Shown: positions 53,016 to 62,198, counted from the first letter of the stretch. The stretch is 64,000 bases of DNA from JAALLB01 sp017643495 (GCA_965216105.1 OZ244147.1:1612001-1676000); one strand, 5' to 3'. Made by a program: numbers and translations. The notes: a model not told the origin generated them from the sequence alone.

Positions 53016-53549
53016 ATGCAGTTACCTGCGACCGCTTATCTGGGGTTGGGGGGAAACGTCGGGGATGTCCTGCTTTCCATGTCCCGAATGCTCAGGATGC
53101 TGGACGCACACGATTGTGTTGCTGTTGAACAGGTTTCGCCGGTTTACAAGACACCGCCCTGGGGGATTGAAGACCAGGCCTGGTTTCTCAATTGTTGTGT
53201 TGAAGTGTCGAGCGGTCTTGATCCGCGTTCACTGCTCGAGCTTTGCCTGGCGGGGGAGCGCGAATTGCATCGTACCCGGTCGGTTCGTTGGGGGCCGAGG
53301 ACGATTGATGCCGATATTTTGACGTTTGGCGACTACGAAGTGGATCATGACCAATTAACGATCCCGCATCCCCGCATGCATGAACGGCTGTTTGTGATGC
53401 AACCGCTAGCAGACATCGCGCCCGACCTGATGGTCAGGGGCAGGCCGGCAAAAGACTGGGCTGCAAGTCTTGGCGATCAGGATCTTGAACAGGATCTCGA
53501 AACTGTCGCTCTTGACGAAGGGTGGTGGCGAAAAGGGGTTACTGGGTAA
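53016..53549 (+). CDS. folK: 6-hydroxymethyl-dihydropterin pyrophosphokinase
   Basis: A 177-residue enzyme that transfers diphosphate from ATP to hydroxymethyl-dihydropterin, the substrate of FolP. Motifs are YLGLGGNVGD near residue 9, VYKTPPWG, RWGPRTIDADILTFGD near residue 90 with the Mg-binding Asp residues, and IPHPRMHERLFVM near residue 112. The ATG at 53016 lies four bases after folB. The end overlaps the convergent exported-protein gene by 11 bases. Confidence 0.94.
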   Translation: MQLPATAYLGLGGNVGDVLLSMSRMLRMLDAHDCVAVEQVSPVYKTPPWGIEDQAWFLNCCVEVSSGLDPRSLLELCLAGERELHRTRSVRWGPRTIDADILTFGDYEVDHDQLTIPHPRMHERLFVMQPLADIAPDLMVRGRPAKDWAASLGDQDLEQDLETVALDEGWWRKGVTG

Positions 53550-54063
53550 TAGAGCCGGTAACGATCTTGTCTGTCTTCCGAACCAGATTCATGCCGATAA
53601 CCGGGATTACGTTCTTCCCGTGTTTTACAGAAATTGTAACATTCATACGGTTCGGGTCATCAAGGTTCACAACGGTTATTCCGTCGAGATTATGGCGGAT
53701 CATGCTGGCGACTAGGCGGTTGTTGGTATAACGCGCACCTGTCACGTCCATACCTTCACCTTTTTGGCCATCCAGAAACTTGCCTGAATACGCGCCGCCC
53801 TTCTTGGTGATTATGGCATTCATTGGTTGCGAGAAAACACCGACACGACAATTGCCGTCAATCTTCATGCCATCCTGTTTTCCGGGCTTCGATCCGTCAA
53901 ATGTACACACAAACTTTGTGCCCTTGAATTTCCCGGCAACGATTTCACCCGGACCGGACCACTGGCCCACAATATTGCGGAAAAAACGGCTGTCCGAAGC
54001 ATTTGCTGTGCTCGCTGAAAGAGCGAAGACGGCAGCGCTGGCAATCAGGGAAAGTTTACTCAT
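53539..54063 (-). CDS. Exported protein of unknown function (lipocalin-like beta barrel)
   Basis: A 174-residue secreted protein. The signal peptide LIASAAVFALSASTANA is clear. The mature chain starts with FRNIVGQWSGPGEIVAGKFKG and contains evenly spaced beta strands with GWSG-like and GNCRVGVFSQPM segments, suggesting a small barrel. Two cysteines (TKFVCTFDG, GNCRVG) may form a disulfide. Homologues are common in Rhizobiales as far as I recall, but no function is known. The AT-rich 111-base region ahead of it could hold its promoter. Confidence 0.78.
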   Translation of the reverse strand: MSKLSLIASAAVFALSASTANASDSRFFRNIVGQWSGPGEIVAGKFKGTKFVCTFDGSKPGKQDGMKIDGNCRVGVFSQPMNAIITKKGGAYSGKFLDGQKGEGMDVTGARYTNNRLVASMIRHNLDGITVVNLDDPNRMNVTISVKHGKNVIPVIGMNLVRKTDKIVTGSITQ

Positions 54064-54174
54064 GACGAATATCCTAGATGGTTTCCGGAAGCTTCACCGA
54101 AAATGGTTAATCAAGTGTTCACCATGAATCCCGGGAAAGGGGGAAGAGAGGTATTTTTTCAGATTTGTACGTCT

Positions 54175-54684
54175 TCACAGACTCTTGGGCATTACGCAGT
54201 TTTGCAGATTGCCTTTGCCTTTTTCTATGTCGGCCCATGAAGTGCAGTCAAAATCTATGACAGCTATTGTTGCCGTGGGGTATTTGTAGGCTATTTCGTC
54301 TACCGGATAATCACTGTCCGGTTTGGGAAGGGCAGCAGCAAGGGCGCCACACATGGGATTGTGCCCGATGATCATCAGGGGGTGGTCCCCTTCAATATCC
54401 TGGATCAGTTCCAGATATTCACTCAAGCCGCTGGAATAGAGCTGGTTGGGGTAACTGACCTTTACTGATTCAGGCAATACCTCCTGAATGCCTTGCAGCG
54501 TCTGGCGGGTTCTTTCGGACGGGGAGCACAGGATTTCTTCCGGGAAATACTCACGTGTTTTGATTTCCTTGCTTATTTTTTCGAGATCAAACCACCCGCG
54601 ATCATTGAGTTCACGATCAAAATCGCGTGCGCCGGGCACAGCCCAGGAGGATTTTGCATGGCGCATCACAAAAAGTCTTGGCAT
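54175..54684 (-). CDS. sixA: SixA-type phosphohistidine phosphatase
   Basis: A 169-residue histidine-phosphatase-superfamily protein. The catalytic RHG-type motif is VMRHAKSSWAVPGARDFDR at the N-terminus with the nucleophilic His. The second catalytic His is in LMIIGHNPMCGALA near residue 105. SixA in E. coli removes phosphate from the Hpt domain of ArcB or from NPr. Whether this one acts on a phosphorelay or on another phosphoester is not known. A GGAGG ribosome site precedes the ATG. It diverges from dksA. Confidence 0.85.
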   Translation of the reverse strand: MPRLFVMRHAKSSWAVPGARDFDRELNDRGWFDLEKISKEIKTREYFPEEILCSPSERTRQTLQGIQEVLPESVKVSYPNQLYSSGLSEYLELIQDIEGDHPLMIIGHNPMCGALAAALPKPDSDYPVDEIAYKYPTATIAVIDFDCTSWADIEKGKGNLQNCVMPKSL

Positions 54685-54926
54685 CTGTTGTTGTCCTCCA
54701 AGGTAAGTAACCCTGAAATCACGGTTTCAGGGGAGTTTCAAGCCAATAGTGCCACATCTCGCAAAAGGCGCGGATAATCAATTCGGGATGATGTTGGAAA
54801 AACTGTACACTTTTGAGTGCAACACGTCATTTCGCCTTGAGAGTTGTCATGCTCCAGTCTATACACCGCACATAATTGATTTGGTGGATTAAAGGGTAAA
54901 TGCCACCAGACGATAGGAGGGTTATC

Positions 54927-55346
54927 TTGAGTATGATCAAGCTCGACAGCGATTATCGTCCTGATGAGAGCGAACCTTTCATGAGCGAGATGCACCGGGC
55001 GTATTTCCGGCAAAAACTCGAGGCATGGAAAGCCGATATTCTACGCGAATCCAAGTCGACCATTGCAGTATTGCAGGGGGAAAGCGACAAGCTCCCCGAT
55101 GTGGCCGACAGGGCTTCATCTGAAACGGACCGGTCGATAGAACTTCGTGCCCGGGACCGGCAGCGGAAACTTGTTCGCAAAATCGATGACGCACTCAAGC
55201 GTCTTGAAGACGGGTCCTACGGATATTGCGAAGAAACCGGTGAGCCGATCGGGCTGAAGCGTCTGGATGCAAGGCCGATTGCGACCTTGTCCATTGAAGC
55301 CCAAGAGCGTCATGAGAGAAGAGAAAAAGTATACAGGGATGATTGA
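54927..55346 (+). CDS. dksA: RNA polymerase-binding transcription factor DksA (single-Cys form)
   Basis: About 139 residues from a TTG at 54927, eight bases after GGAGG (an ATG at 54933 is the alternative). The coiled-coil tip carries DVADRAS, with D58 and D61 matching the two acidic residues that reach the polymerase active site. The zinc-finger region GYCEETGEPIGLKRLD keeps only one (C101) of the four usual cysteines; the others are Thr, Ser and Ala. Such cysteine-poor DksA forms are known in Alphaproteobacteria. DksA works with ppGpp in the stringent response. Confidence 0.93.
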   Translation: MSMIKLDSDYRPDESEPFMSEMHRAYFRQKLEAWKADILRESKSTIAVLQGESDKLPDVADRASSETDRSIELRARDRQRKLVRKIDDALKRLEDGSYGYCEETGEPIGLKRLDARPIATLSIEAQERHERREKVYRDD

Positions 55347-55389
55347 GGCTGACACGACTGCCTGAGATGTCCACTTTGCTATCCAAATG

Positions 55390-55418
55390 AAAAATCCGCC
55401 TTCTCAGGCGGATTTTTT
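55390..55418. terminator. Bidirectional rho-independent terminator
   Basis: AAAATCCGCC pairs with GGCGGATTTT around a six-base loop, with T-runs on both strands. It serves dksA and the convergent FliO-like gene. Confidence 0.92.
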
Positions 55419-55447
55419 GTATCAGGAACTGGAAAACCGTGAGCGTT

Positions 55448-56371
55448 TTATTGTGCCGGTTGCTTGATGCCTGCCAGTTCATCAAGCAGACGCTGCATGT
55501 CATCCTTGTCGACATCGTCACGCTTTTCAGCAGGTTCAACGCCGGAATCCACTTCGTCGGCTGAATCGGAGTTTTCCTCCTGTGAAGCAACTGCTTCCTC
55601 ATCTATCGACAAGTCTACATCGATATCGATGTCATCAAGGGAGATTTCTTCACCTGCGAGAGCATCATCAAGCTGTTCGGAAATGGCGGCCTCGAGATTT
55701 TCCGTGCCATCATCGTCGATGCTTGCCTTGCCAATGGTTGCCGAAGGTTCGGGCTTCATTTCAACATCTATTGTTTCGGATATCTCGGGAAGGGGGGCTT
55801 CACGGTCGGTTTCCACAGCAGGAGTCTCTACAGTTGTGGGGGCCGCAGGTTGTGCGGGTTCTTCAACTGGCTGCGTTGCTGTTGCGTTGTCGGCTGCAAC
55901 AACTCCCCCTGCAGCAACAGCGGCAGTCGCGGCTGCTGGCGTGGGTACGGCCCCGGTTTTCGCCGGTTCTGCCTGTGGTTGTTTGGGCTCCTCGGTTGCA
56001 GCCGGCAAACCATCGTTTTTCGGATGCTGCTTTTCTGGTTGTATTGAGGTGTTTGCTGCTGGTTTTGCAGTTGCGCCCAAGCGTGAAATATTGGTCTCGA
56101 TTACGATATCACTGGGGCCACCAATCATCACCAAGTGCTCAATATTATCGCGACGAACAAGTACGAGATAACGGTTTTCATCAACGCGGGTCGAATCGGT
56201 GACTGAAAGTCTGGGAACACGATTCCTTCCGGCTTTTGGGGCCGCGGCACCGGTAATTTTCCGGAAAAGCCAGAACACAGCGACCAGCAATATTACCAGT
56301 CCGACTGTGATGAGAACCAGTTGGACAGCAGAACTGTTTTCACCGCCCAGCAGAGATTGCAACCACTCCAT
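55448..56371 (-). CDS. FliO-like membrane protein with acidic tail
   Basis: A 307-residue protein from the ATG at 56371. One N-terminal membrane helix (VQLVLITVGLVILLVAVFWLF) is followed by a cytoplasmic beta domain, PRLSVTDSTRVDENRYLVLVRRDN then EHLVMIGGPSDIVIET. This is the layout of FliO/MopB-family proteins, which in flagellar systems help FliP assemble. The remaining 200 residues are Pro/Ala/Glu/Asp-rich and probably disordered, and the end (DVDKDDMQRLLDELAGI) could form a helix. No flagellar gene is near, so a flagellar role is doubtful. It lies back to back with cckA across 248 bases. Confidence 0.72.
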   Translation of the reverse strand: MEWLQSLLGGENSSAVQLVLITVGLVILLVAVFWLFRKITGAAAPKAGRNRVPRLSVTDSTRVDENRYLVLVRRDNIEHLVMIGGPSDIVIETNISRLGATAKPAANTSIQPEKQHPKNDGLPAATEEPKQPQAEPAKTGAVPTPAAATAAVAAGGVVAADNATATQPVEEPAQPAAPTTVETPAVETDREAPLPEISETIDVEMKPEPSATIGKASIDDDGTENLEAAISEQLDDALAGEEISLDDIDIDVDLSIDEEAVASQEENSDSADEVDSGVEPAEKRDDVDKDDMQRLLDELAGIKQPAQ

Positions 56372-56619
56372 ACTCAATACCCCGTACGCTATACACCGAG
56401 GACATTCCTGTCCTGTACTTGAAAAATATCCGGGAAAAGTTGCATCGAAATGCAGAGGAAAGGCATCAAGTGCATTTCCTTAACCGACCCACGATGCTAA
56501 ATAAATATCAGAAACAAGGTCATAAGACAATATTCCCGCACTTTCAGGGCGTTTCCGGTTGTTCGGGAGTGGCTGGCTCTGGCAAGCAGATCGTTCACAA
56601 ACAATCGTGACGGGGATGG

Positions 56620-59226
56620 ATGAGCAGGAACGAGGCCAAGGTGAACAAGAATACGGAACCCCAGCCAGTAATAGACGAACTCGCTCAGCCTGCCGGTACT
56701 CTTCGGTTTCTTGTGTTCGGTATCTTCCTGGTGGTTGGTGTTGCCCTGTTGGGATATTTTGGTACCGAACGTTTGGGTGAACCCATTTTCCTCGCGATTT
56801 TGGGTGTCTTTGCCAGTGTAGGCATTTTTTTCCTGTTTTCGCTGCTGCTTGGATTTGTCCGCCTGACCTCCAGCAAGAATGGTGATGCGTTCTCCAGTAC
56901 ATTACTGGCAGACATGGATACAGGTCTGGTGGTTGCTGATTATGAAAACCGGATTGTTTACGCGAACAAGGCCTATACCCGGTTGCTGGGGATTTCCGGT
57001 GAAGACGAGGTCAGCAGTATTGAATCCCTGTTCTCCCGGCGTCCCGAAGCATCCGATGTCGTTTACAAAATGGCCAATGCTGCCAAGGACGGATCATCGA
57101 AAAGCGAAGAAGTGAGACTTTCCTCAGGGCTGAAAAATGGTGAGGAAGGCGCGCGTTGGTTCCGGCTGGGCGCCCGTAAAGTTGATTCAAGTGTTGGCGG
57201 CAAACCCCTGATTGCATGGCAGATTTCTGATATAACCAGGGACCGGGTAGCTCAGGAAAATGCTTTTCAGCAACTTCAGGATGCCATTCACTATCTTGAC
57301 CACGCACCAGCCGGATTTGTAGCAAGCGAAGAATCCGGCGCCCTGGTATATGTTAATGCCACACTTGCAGACTGGCTTGGAATTGACCTGACCCGGTTCG
57401 AGCCCGGCTCAATGAAGATGCAGGACATTATCTCTGCAGACAACATTGCCCTTTTCGAATCGATAAAGAAAAGCAGTTCAACCGAAACCACCACTGTCAT
57501 TGATCTGGACATGATGAAGTCCGATGGCAAGCTTCTGCCTGTCCGTCTTTATCACCGGCTGCCATATTCAAGTGATGGTGCTCCCGGAGCGACGCGGACA
57601 CTTGTTATCAACAGGGCCGCTGTTGCAGGTGAGGGAGACGGAACCAGCGATGCTGAAATCCGTTTCACACGCTTCTTCAATTCTACGCCGGTTGCGATTG
57701 CCGGCGTCAGCAAGGATGGCCGCATCATCCGGACGAATGCGTCCTTCCAGCGTATCTTTGAAACCGTTATTGCCGACGAAGGTCCGGTTCCGGGCATGCA
57801 ATACAAGTGCATGGTGCCCGATGACGATCGCCAGCAACTTGAAGACCTTTTTGACAAGGCGCTTTCCGGGCAGGGTGAAATACAACCTGTCGATCTTCCG
57901 ATACACGGCCAGCAGGAACGGTATGTAAGGTTGTTTGTAAGTCCGGTAGCCGACACTGATGAAGCTTCTGAAGACGGAGCGCCCACCAGAGAGAACGAAG
58001 AGCGTGTCATCATCTATGCAATGGAGACAACAGAGCAGCGGGCCCTTGAGGACCAATTTGCCAAGGGGCAGAAAATGCAGGCGGTTGGTCAGCTTGCCGG
58101 GGGTATTGCGCATGATTTCAACAATGTGCTGACTGCCATTATCGGTTTTTCGGACCTGCTGTTGAACAATCACAAACCGTCTGATCCGTCCTTCCAGGAC
58201 ATCATGAACATAAAACAGAGCGCGAACCGGGCGGCGAGTCTGGTGCGCCAATTGCTGGCATTCTCCAGACGCCAGACCTTGCGCCCACAGGTTTTGCATC
58301 TTTCCGATGTCCTGTTCGATCTTCGCATGCTGCTTGACAGGCTGGCTGGAGACCAGATCGAACTGAGTATAAAGCACGGCCGGGACATATGGCCGGTAAA
58401 GGCGGATGTCTCGCAGCTTGAGCAGGTAATCGTCAATCTCGTTGTCAACGCTCGCGATGCCATGTCCGACAACGGCAAACTTGAGATTCGCACCACAAAC
58501 GTGGATGCAGACGAAATACGGAAGAATCATTCGCAACCCGAGTTTGTTCCGGGTGACTATGTAATGCTGGAAATCGAGGATGAAGGCACCGGGATGAGCC
58601 CGGAAATTCTCGACAAGATATTCGAGCCGTTTTTCTCGACAAAGGAAGTGGGCAAGGGGACCGGTCTCGGGCTTTCAATGGTCTATGGCATTATCAAGCA
58701 GACGGGTGGTTACATATATCCCGAAACAGCGCTGGGTGAGGGGACAACGTTCCGCGTATTTCTCCCAAGGCATGTGGTGGAAGAAAAGGCCGATGAAGAA
58801 CTTGTGTCCGGGGAAGCAGACAAAAAGGCGGAACCTGCCAAGGATCTCACCGGAAATGCTACAATTCTACTTGTCGAGGATGAGGATGCTGTTCGCGCAT
58901 TTGGTGCCCGCGCGCTGATTTCGCGAGGGTATGAAGTCCACGAAGCTGCAAGTGGTGTCGAGGCTTTGGAGGTGATGGAAGATTATGGTGATGAGATCGA
59001 CCTTGTAGTCTCTGACGTTGTGATGCCTGAAATGGATGGCCCAACCCTGTTTGGCGAGATCAAGAAGTCACACCCTGATCTGAAATTCATATTCGTTTCA
59101 GGCTATGCAGAAGAGGCATTTGCTAAAAACCTGCCTGAAGAAGACCGCGAAAAATTCGGGTTTTTGCCAAAGCCGTTTTCGCTGAAGCAATTGGCGGAAA
59201 CTGTCAAGGAAATGCTGAGCGCTTAG
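56620..59226 (+). CDS. cckA: Cell-cycle hybrid histidine kinase CckA
   Basis: An 868-residue inner-membrane hybrid kinase. Two membrane segments lie near residues 29-46 and 54-75. Three PAS-like regions follow (about 85-195, 215-320, 340-460), then a HisKA domain with H498 in LAGGIAHDFNNVLTAIIGFSD, an HATPase domain (VIVNLVVNARDAMSDNG, then GTGLGLSMVYGI) and a C-terminal receiver with D799 in VVSDVVMPEMDG. In Caulobacter and Rhizobiales CckA passes phosphate through ChpT to CtrA and CpdR. The length exceeds the Caulobacter protein by about 175 residues because of an extra PAS region. No chpT is visible here. Confidence 0.93.
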   Translation: MSRNEAKVNKNTEPQPVIDELAQPAGTLRFLVFGIFLVVGVALLGYFGTERLGEPIFLAILGVFASVGIFFLFSLLLGFVRLTSSKNGDAFSSTLLADMDTGLVVADYENRIVYANKAYTRLLGISGEDEVSSIESLFSRRPEASDVVYKMANAAKDGSSKSEEVRLSSGLKNGEEGARWFRLGARKVDSSVGGKPLIAWQISDITRDRVAQENAFQQLQDAIHYLDHAPAGFVASEESGALVYVNATLADWLGIDLTRFEPGSMKMQDIISADNIALFESIKKSSSTETTTVIDLDMMKSDGKLLPVRLYHRLPYSSDGAPGATRTLVINRAAVAGEGDGTSDAEIRFTRFFNSTPVAIAGVSKDGRIIRTNASFQRIFETVIADEGPVPGMQYKCMVPDDDRQQLEDLFDKALSGQGEIQPVDLPIHGQQERYVRLFVSPVADTDEASEDGAPTRENEERVIIYAMETTEQRALEDQFAKGQKMQAVGQLAGGIAHDFNNVLTAIIGFSDLLLNNHKPSDPSFQDIMNIKQSANRAASLVRQLLAFSRRQTLRPQVLHLSDVLFDLRMLLDRLAGDQIELSIKHGRDIWPVKADVSQLEQVIVNLVVNARDAMSDNGKLEIRTTNVDADEIRKNHSQPEFVPGDYVMLEIEDEGTGMSPEILDKIFEPFFSTKEVGKGTGLGLSMVYGIIKQTGGYIYPETALGEGTTFRVFLPRHVVEEKADEELVSGEADKKAEPAKDLTGNATILLVEDEDAVRAFGARALISRGYEVHEAASGVEALEVMEDYGDEIDLVVSDVVMPEMDGPTLFGEIKKSHPDLKFIFVSGYAEEAFAKNLPEEDREKFGFLPKPFSLKQLAETVKEMLSA

Positions 59227-59290
59227 ACGTGCGAGCTTGAGTTGAGTTGCGGACGCCGTTCGCTACCAATATGACAGCAGTCAGCTGTGT

Positions 59291-60433
59291 TCAAACTTCG
59301 CCAGCCAGGATTTTATTGTAGATTTCAGGGTCGGTGGCACCTTCACATCCGAAAACGAGCACACGCGAGTTTTTGTCAATTTGTGCCAGTTTCCGGTAAT
59401 CCGGGTTTGCGGCGATGGCCGAAATCGCAATAACGCCAGGCAGGGCGCATTCTCCGGCCTCGATTTCCGGACCGGCTTCACCACTTGCCAGCAGTCTCAT
59501 GCCCTCAGCCACAGCGTTGTCGGGGATGCTCGTGAACAAGTTGGCTGAACGTTCAAGTATGCGCCAGGCAATTCTCGAGGTTTCGCCACAGGAAAGGCCT
59601 GCCATCATGGTTTCACTGGAAATTTCCACGCTTGAAGCATTTCCCGCCCGCGCACTTGCCATGAGGCATGCAGAGTATTCGGATTCCACGATGCTGATAT
59701 AAGGCAGTTTTTGCCCAAGTGCCTGCCATAGAGCGGCCGTGATGGCTCCTGCCAATCCTCCCACTCCTGCCTGTATAATGACATGGGTAGGTGGCTGACT
59801 GCATTCATCCAGAATTTCCCGGACCATCATGGTATAACCGGCCATTACAAGTTTCGGCGTATTTTCATACCCTTCCCATGAGGTGTCGGATATGATCTCC
59901 CAGTCGTTCGCCGCTGCATCCTCAGCACATTGGCGGACGCTCTCATCATAGTCTCCGTCGACCCGGACAACCCTGGCACCAAGATCAGCCATGGCTTTTT
60001 CCCGGCCTTCACTGACTTCCCTGTGAATATAGATTACACAGTCACAACCGGCGCGCCTGGCGCCCCAGGCAACCGAACGACCGTGATTGCCGTCAGTTGC
60101 CGTTGCTACCGTGATCTCACCGGCAGATTTGCCATCAAGAAGCTTTTGCACTGCATAAGCTCCGCCAAGCGCCTTGAAGCTGCCGAGACCAAAGCGGGTG
60201 CTTTCATCCTTGAACAACAGGTCTGCTATTTCCAGCCTTTCTGCCAAGGGGGAAAGAGAGTGCAGGCTGGTGGGGCTGTAACCCTCCCAGGTTGAAATGG
60301 CATTTTGGGCGTCGGTGAAAAGCTTTTGCGGAAAATCCTTTTCCAGTTCTTCAGGGTATGGGCCTCGTTCCGGATTGCGCAATACGTGGTCAGTTAACCT
60401 GCAATGGCCAATAAACCTGTCGATGGAATCCAT
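59291..60433 (-). CDS. dpaL: Diaminopropionate ammonia-lyase
   Basis: A 380-residue fold type II PLP enzyme that turns 2,3-diaminopropionate into pyruvate and two ammonia. The PLP lysine is in FGLGSFKALGGAYAVQKL near residue 86, the substrate loop in VATATDGNHGRSVAWGARR near residue 112, and VIIQAGVGGLAGAI near residue 220 binds the phosphate. AGLSCGETSRIAW near residue 290 is typical. An AGGAGG ribosome site precedes the ATG. None of the purine/amidohydrolase genes that flank the E. coli homologue are present. Confidence 0.88.
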   Translation of the reverse strand: MDSIDRFIGHCRLTDHVLRNPERGPYPEELEKDFPQKLFTDAQNAISTWEGYSPTSLHSLSPLAERLEIADLLFKDESTRFGLGSFKALGGAYAVQKLLDGKSAGEITVATATDGNHGRSVAWGARRAGCDCVIYIHREVSEGREKAMADLGARVVRVDGDYDESVRQCAEDAAANDWEIISDTSWEGYENTPKLVMAGYTMMVREILDECSQPPTHVIIQAGVGGLAGAITAALWQALGQKLPYISIVESEYSACLMASARAGNASSVEISSETMMAGLSCGETSRIAWRILERSANLFTSIPDNAVAEGMRLLASGEAGPEIEAGECALPGVIAISAIAANPDYRKLAQIDKNSRVLVFGCEGATDPEIYNKILAGEV

Positions 60434-60479
60434 GAATACCTCCTGTCAAACCGGCATTCGCCTGAAGTGAAATGAAACG

Positions 60480-60515
60480 AAAACCGCACAGCGCGCAACT
60501 TTGCATGCTGTGCGG
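60480..60515 (-). terminator. Terminator after the glutathione transferase gene
   Basis: On the minus strand CCGCACAGC pairs with GCTGTGCGG around a 14-base loop and is followed by TTTTCGTTTC. It lies 50 bases downstream of the transferase stop and just upstream of dpaL. Confidence 0.85.
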
Positions 60516-60566
60516 CTCATTGCACGTTTTGATTCAACACTTCTCAGCAAGTTGTTGATTCAGGAT

Positions 60567-61238
60567 TCATTTCTTGGTGTGCGGGAACATGTGGCCACGC
60601 GCTTCTTCATCCATTTCCGACTTGAAGGTGTGTTGCTCCTTGATGGCTTCGGCCCGAGTGGCAGCGGGGCGGGCACTTATTTCATCCTTGAGGCGCTTTA
60701 CATTCGGGAACTTCTCCCAGACCTCTTCGCCAACAACGAAAGGTGCAGCGCGCACCCAGCCCCACAGAGTCATGTCCACAAAGCTGTATTCTTCACCGAC
60801 CATATACTGGTTTGCGGAAAGGTGATCATTGAGGATGCCGTAATGCCGTTCTGCCTCGAACTGGTAACGGTCAATTGCATATGACAGTTTTTCCGGCGCA
60901 AAATGTTTGAAATGTACCGCCTGACCGGAATAGGGGCCCAGACCGGTTGCAATGAACATCAGCCATGAAAGCATGTCCCCGCGGTGTTTGTCTGCAGGCA
61001 TGAAACGACCCGTTTTTTCTGCCAGGTACAACATGATGGCATTGCTGTCGAAGACACGGGTGTCGCCATCAACGATTGCCGGAAGTTTAGCGTTAGGGTT
61101 GATTTTCAGGAATTCCGGATCGTGTTGCTCACCTTTTCTGGTGTCCACCGGCACGGCTTCATATTCCGTCCCGGTTTCTTCTAGCAGAAGGGCAACCTTC
61201 ATCGGGTTGGGGGCGGGGCTATAATAAAATTTCAGCAC
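60567..61238 (-). CDS. Glutathione S-transferase family protein
   Basis: A 223-residue GST. I use the GTG at 61238, eight bases after GGGAG, because it starts the thioredoxin-fold domain correctly (VLKFYYSPAPNPMKVALLLEE). The glutathione-site motif is NAKLPAIVDGDTRVFDSNAIMLYLA near residue 50. The C-terminal domain has the DMTLWGWVRAA helix cap near residue 160. It resembles the YfcG/YghU disulfide-reductase group. A perfect 22-base palindrome 32 bases upstream probably controls it. Confidence 0.88.
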   Translation of the reverse strand: MLKFYYSPAPNPMKVALLLEETGTEYEAVPVDTRKGEQHDPEFLKINPNAKLPAIVDGDTRVFDSNAIMLYLAEKTGRFMPADKHRGDMLSWLMFIATGLGPYSGQAVHFKHFAPEKLSYAIDRYQFEAERHYGILNDHLSANQYMVGEEYSFVDMTLWGWVRAAPFVVGEEVWEKFPNVKRLKDEISARPAATRAEAIKEQHTFKSEMDEEARGHMFPHTKK

Positions 61239-61571
61239 AGGATTGTCTCCCTTTGGACCTTGAAATGAGTTCTTGAGTGATTGCTCAAGAATGCATGTAT
61301 GACAGATATCTAAGTCAGAGACAATGCCGGTCTTTGCATGCCAACCAGCTACTATATGCTGGCAAAGCCTTGCAGGATGGAGGTCGGACACATATTTAGA
61401 GCCTTGCCCAATTCTCAGATCAGGAAAAATACACTTTCAGATACTTGCCGCGTGATTTCGCTTAACCCTGCCGGAAGATGGCTCAAACTGGCTCTTTTCT
61501 CTTGCAGGCTCATGCCATAGTTTCTTTGCAGATTTTAGATTCGACAGCATTTCCGGAAGGTTTTACCCGCA
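61239..61571. other. Gene-free 333-base region between the GST gene and clpP
   Basis: It holds the GST palindrome (61270-61291), a short CCAGC/GCTGG hairpin near 61350-61368, and the clpP promoter, which I cannot place with confidence. I see no open frame with a credible ribosome site. The stretch just before clpP ends in GGAAGG, a usable ribosome site. Confidence 0.6.
61270..61291. promoter_or_regulatory. Palindromic operator upstream of the GST gene
   Basis: TTCTTGAG and CTCAAGAA are perfect complements separated by six bases (TGATTG). The dyad lies 32 bases upstream of the GST start, where a repressor would sit. The half-site and spacing suit a TetR- or MarR-type regulator; none is encoded nearby. 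Confidence 0.55.
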
Positions 61572-62198
61572 ATGAAAGATCCGATTGATACCTACATGAA
61601 CCTGGTTCCCATGGTTGTGGAGCAGTCCGCACGTGGAGAGCGCGCCTATGATATCTTTTCAAGGCTGCTCAAAGAGCGGGTTATCTTCATCACGGGGCCA
61701 ATTGAAGACAACATGGCTACGCTGATTTGTGCCCAGCTGTTGTTTCTGGAAGCGGAAAACCCGAAAAAGGAAATCAATCTCTATATCAATTCACCGGGCG
61801 GGGTTGTGACTGCCGGCATGGGAATTTACGATACCATGCAGTTTATCAAGCCTCCTGTATCCACTCTCTGCATGGGGCAGGCAGCTTCCATGGGTTCGCT
61901 TCTGTTGTGTGCCGGTAACAAGGACATGCGCTTTGCCCTCCCAAATGCCCGTATCATGGTTCACCAGCCTTCAGGTGGTTTCCAGGGGCAGGCATCGGAC
62001 ATCCAGCGCCATGCTGAAGACATAATGAAGATGAAACGTCGTCTTAACGAGGTTTATGTGAAGCATACGGGGCAGGATTACGAAACAATCGAGAAAACCC
62101 TGGATCGCGATCATTTCATGACTGCTGAAGAGACGAAGGAATTCGGCATAATTGACAAGGTGATCGAGCAGCGGGAATCTGCAGAAGACGATTCATAA
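61572..62198 (+). CDS. clpP: ATP-dependent Clp protease proteolytic subunit
   Basis: A 208-residue serine protease forming the barrel that ClpX or ClpA feeds. The catalytic triad is S106 (GQAASMGSLLL), H131 (RIMVHQPSGG) and D180 (LDRDHFM), with the same spacing as in the E. coli enzyme. A short N-terminal propeptide (MKDPIDTYMNLVP) precedes the mature chain. ClpXP destroys CtrA and other cell-cycle proteins in Alphaproteobacteria. clpX follows after a 244-base region that contains a long hairpin. Confidence 0.97.
   Translation: MKDPIDTYMNLVPMVVEQSARGERAYDIFSRLLKERVIFITGPIEDNMATLICAQLLFLEAENPKKEINLYINSPGGVVTAGMGIYDTMQFIKPPVSTLCMGQAASMGSLLLCAGNKDMRFALPNARIMVHQPSGGFQGQASDIQRHAEDIMKMKRRLNEVYVKHTGQDYETIEKTLDRDHFMTAEETKEFGIIDKVIEQRESAEDDS

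Noticed and set aside
54107..54121. A TTAA-N7-TTCA near-match to the CtrA consensus
   Set aside because: It has one mismatch in the second half-site, and such near-matches also occur elsewhere (for example near 39487), so it is not distinguishable from chance.
55464..56171. A 235-codon plus-strand frame rich in Ser, Ala and Gly
   Set aside because: It is antisense to the low-complexity tail of the FliO-like gene; the composition explains the open frame.
57568..58536. A 322-codon minus-strand frame inside cckA
   Set aside because: It is antisense to the PAS and HisKA region of cckA and has no recognisable domain.
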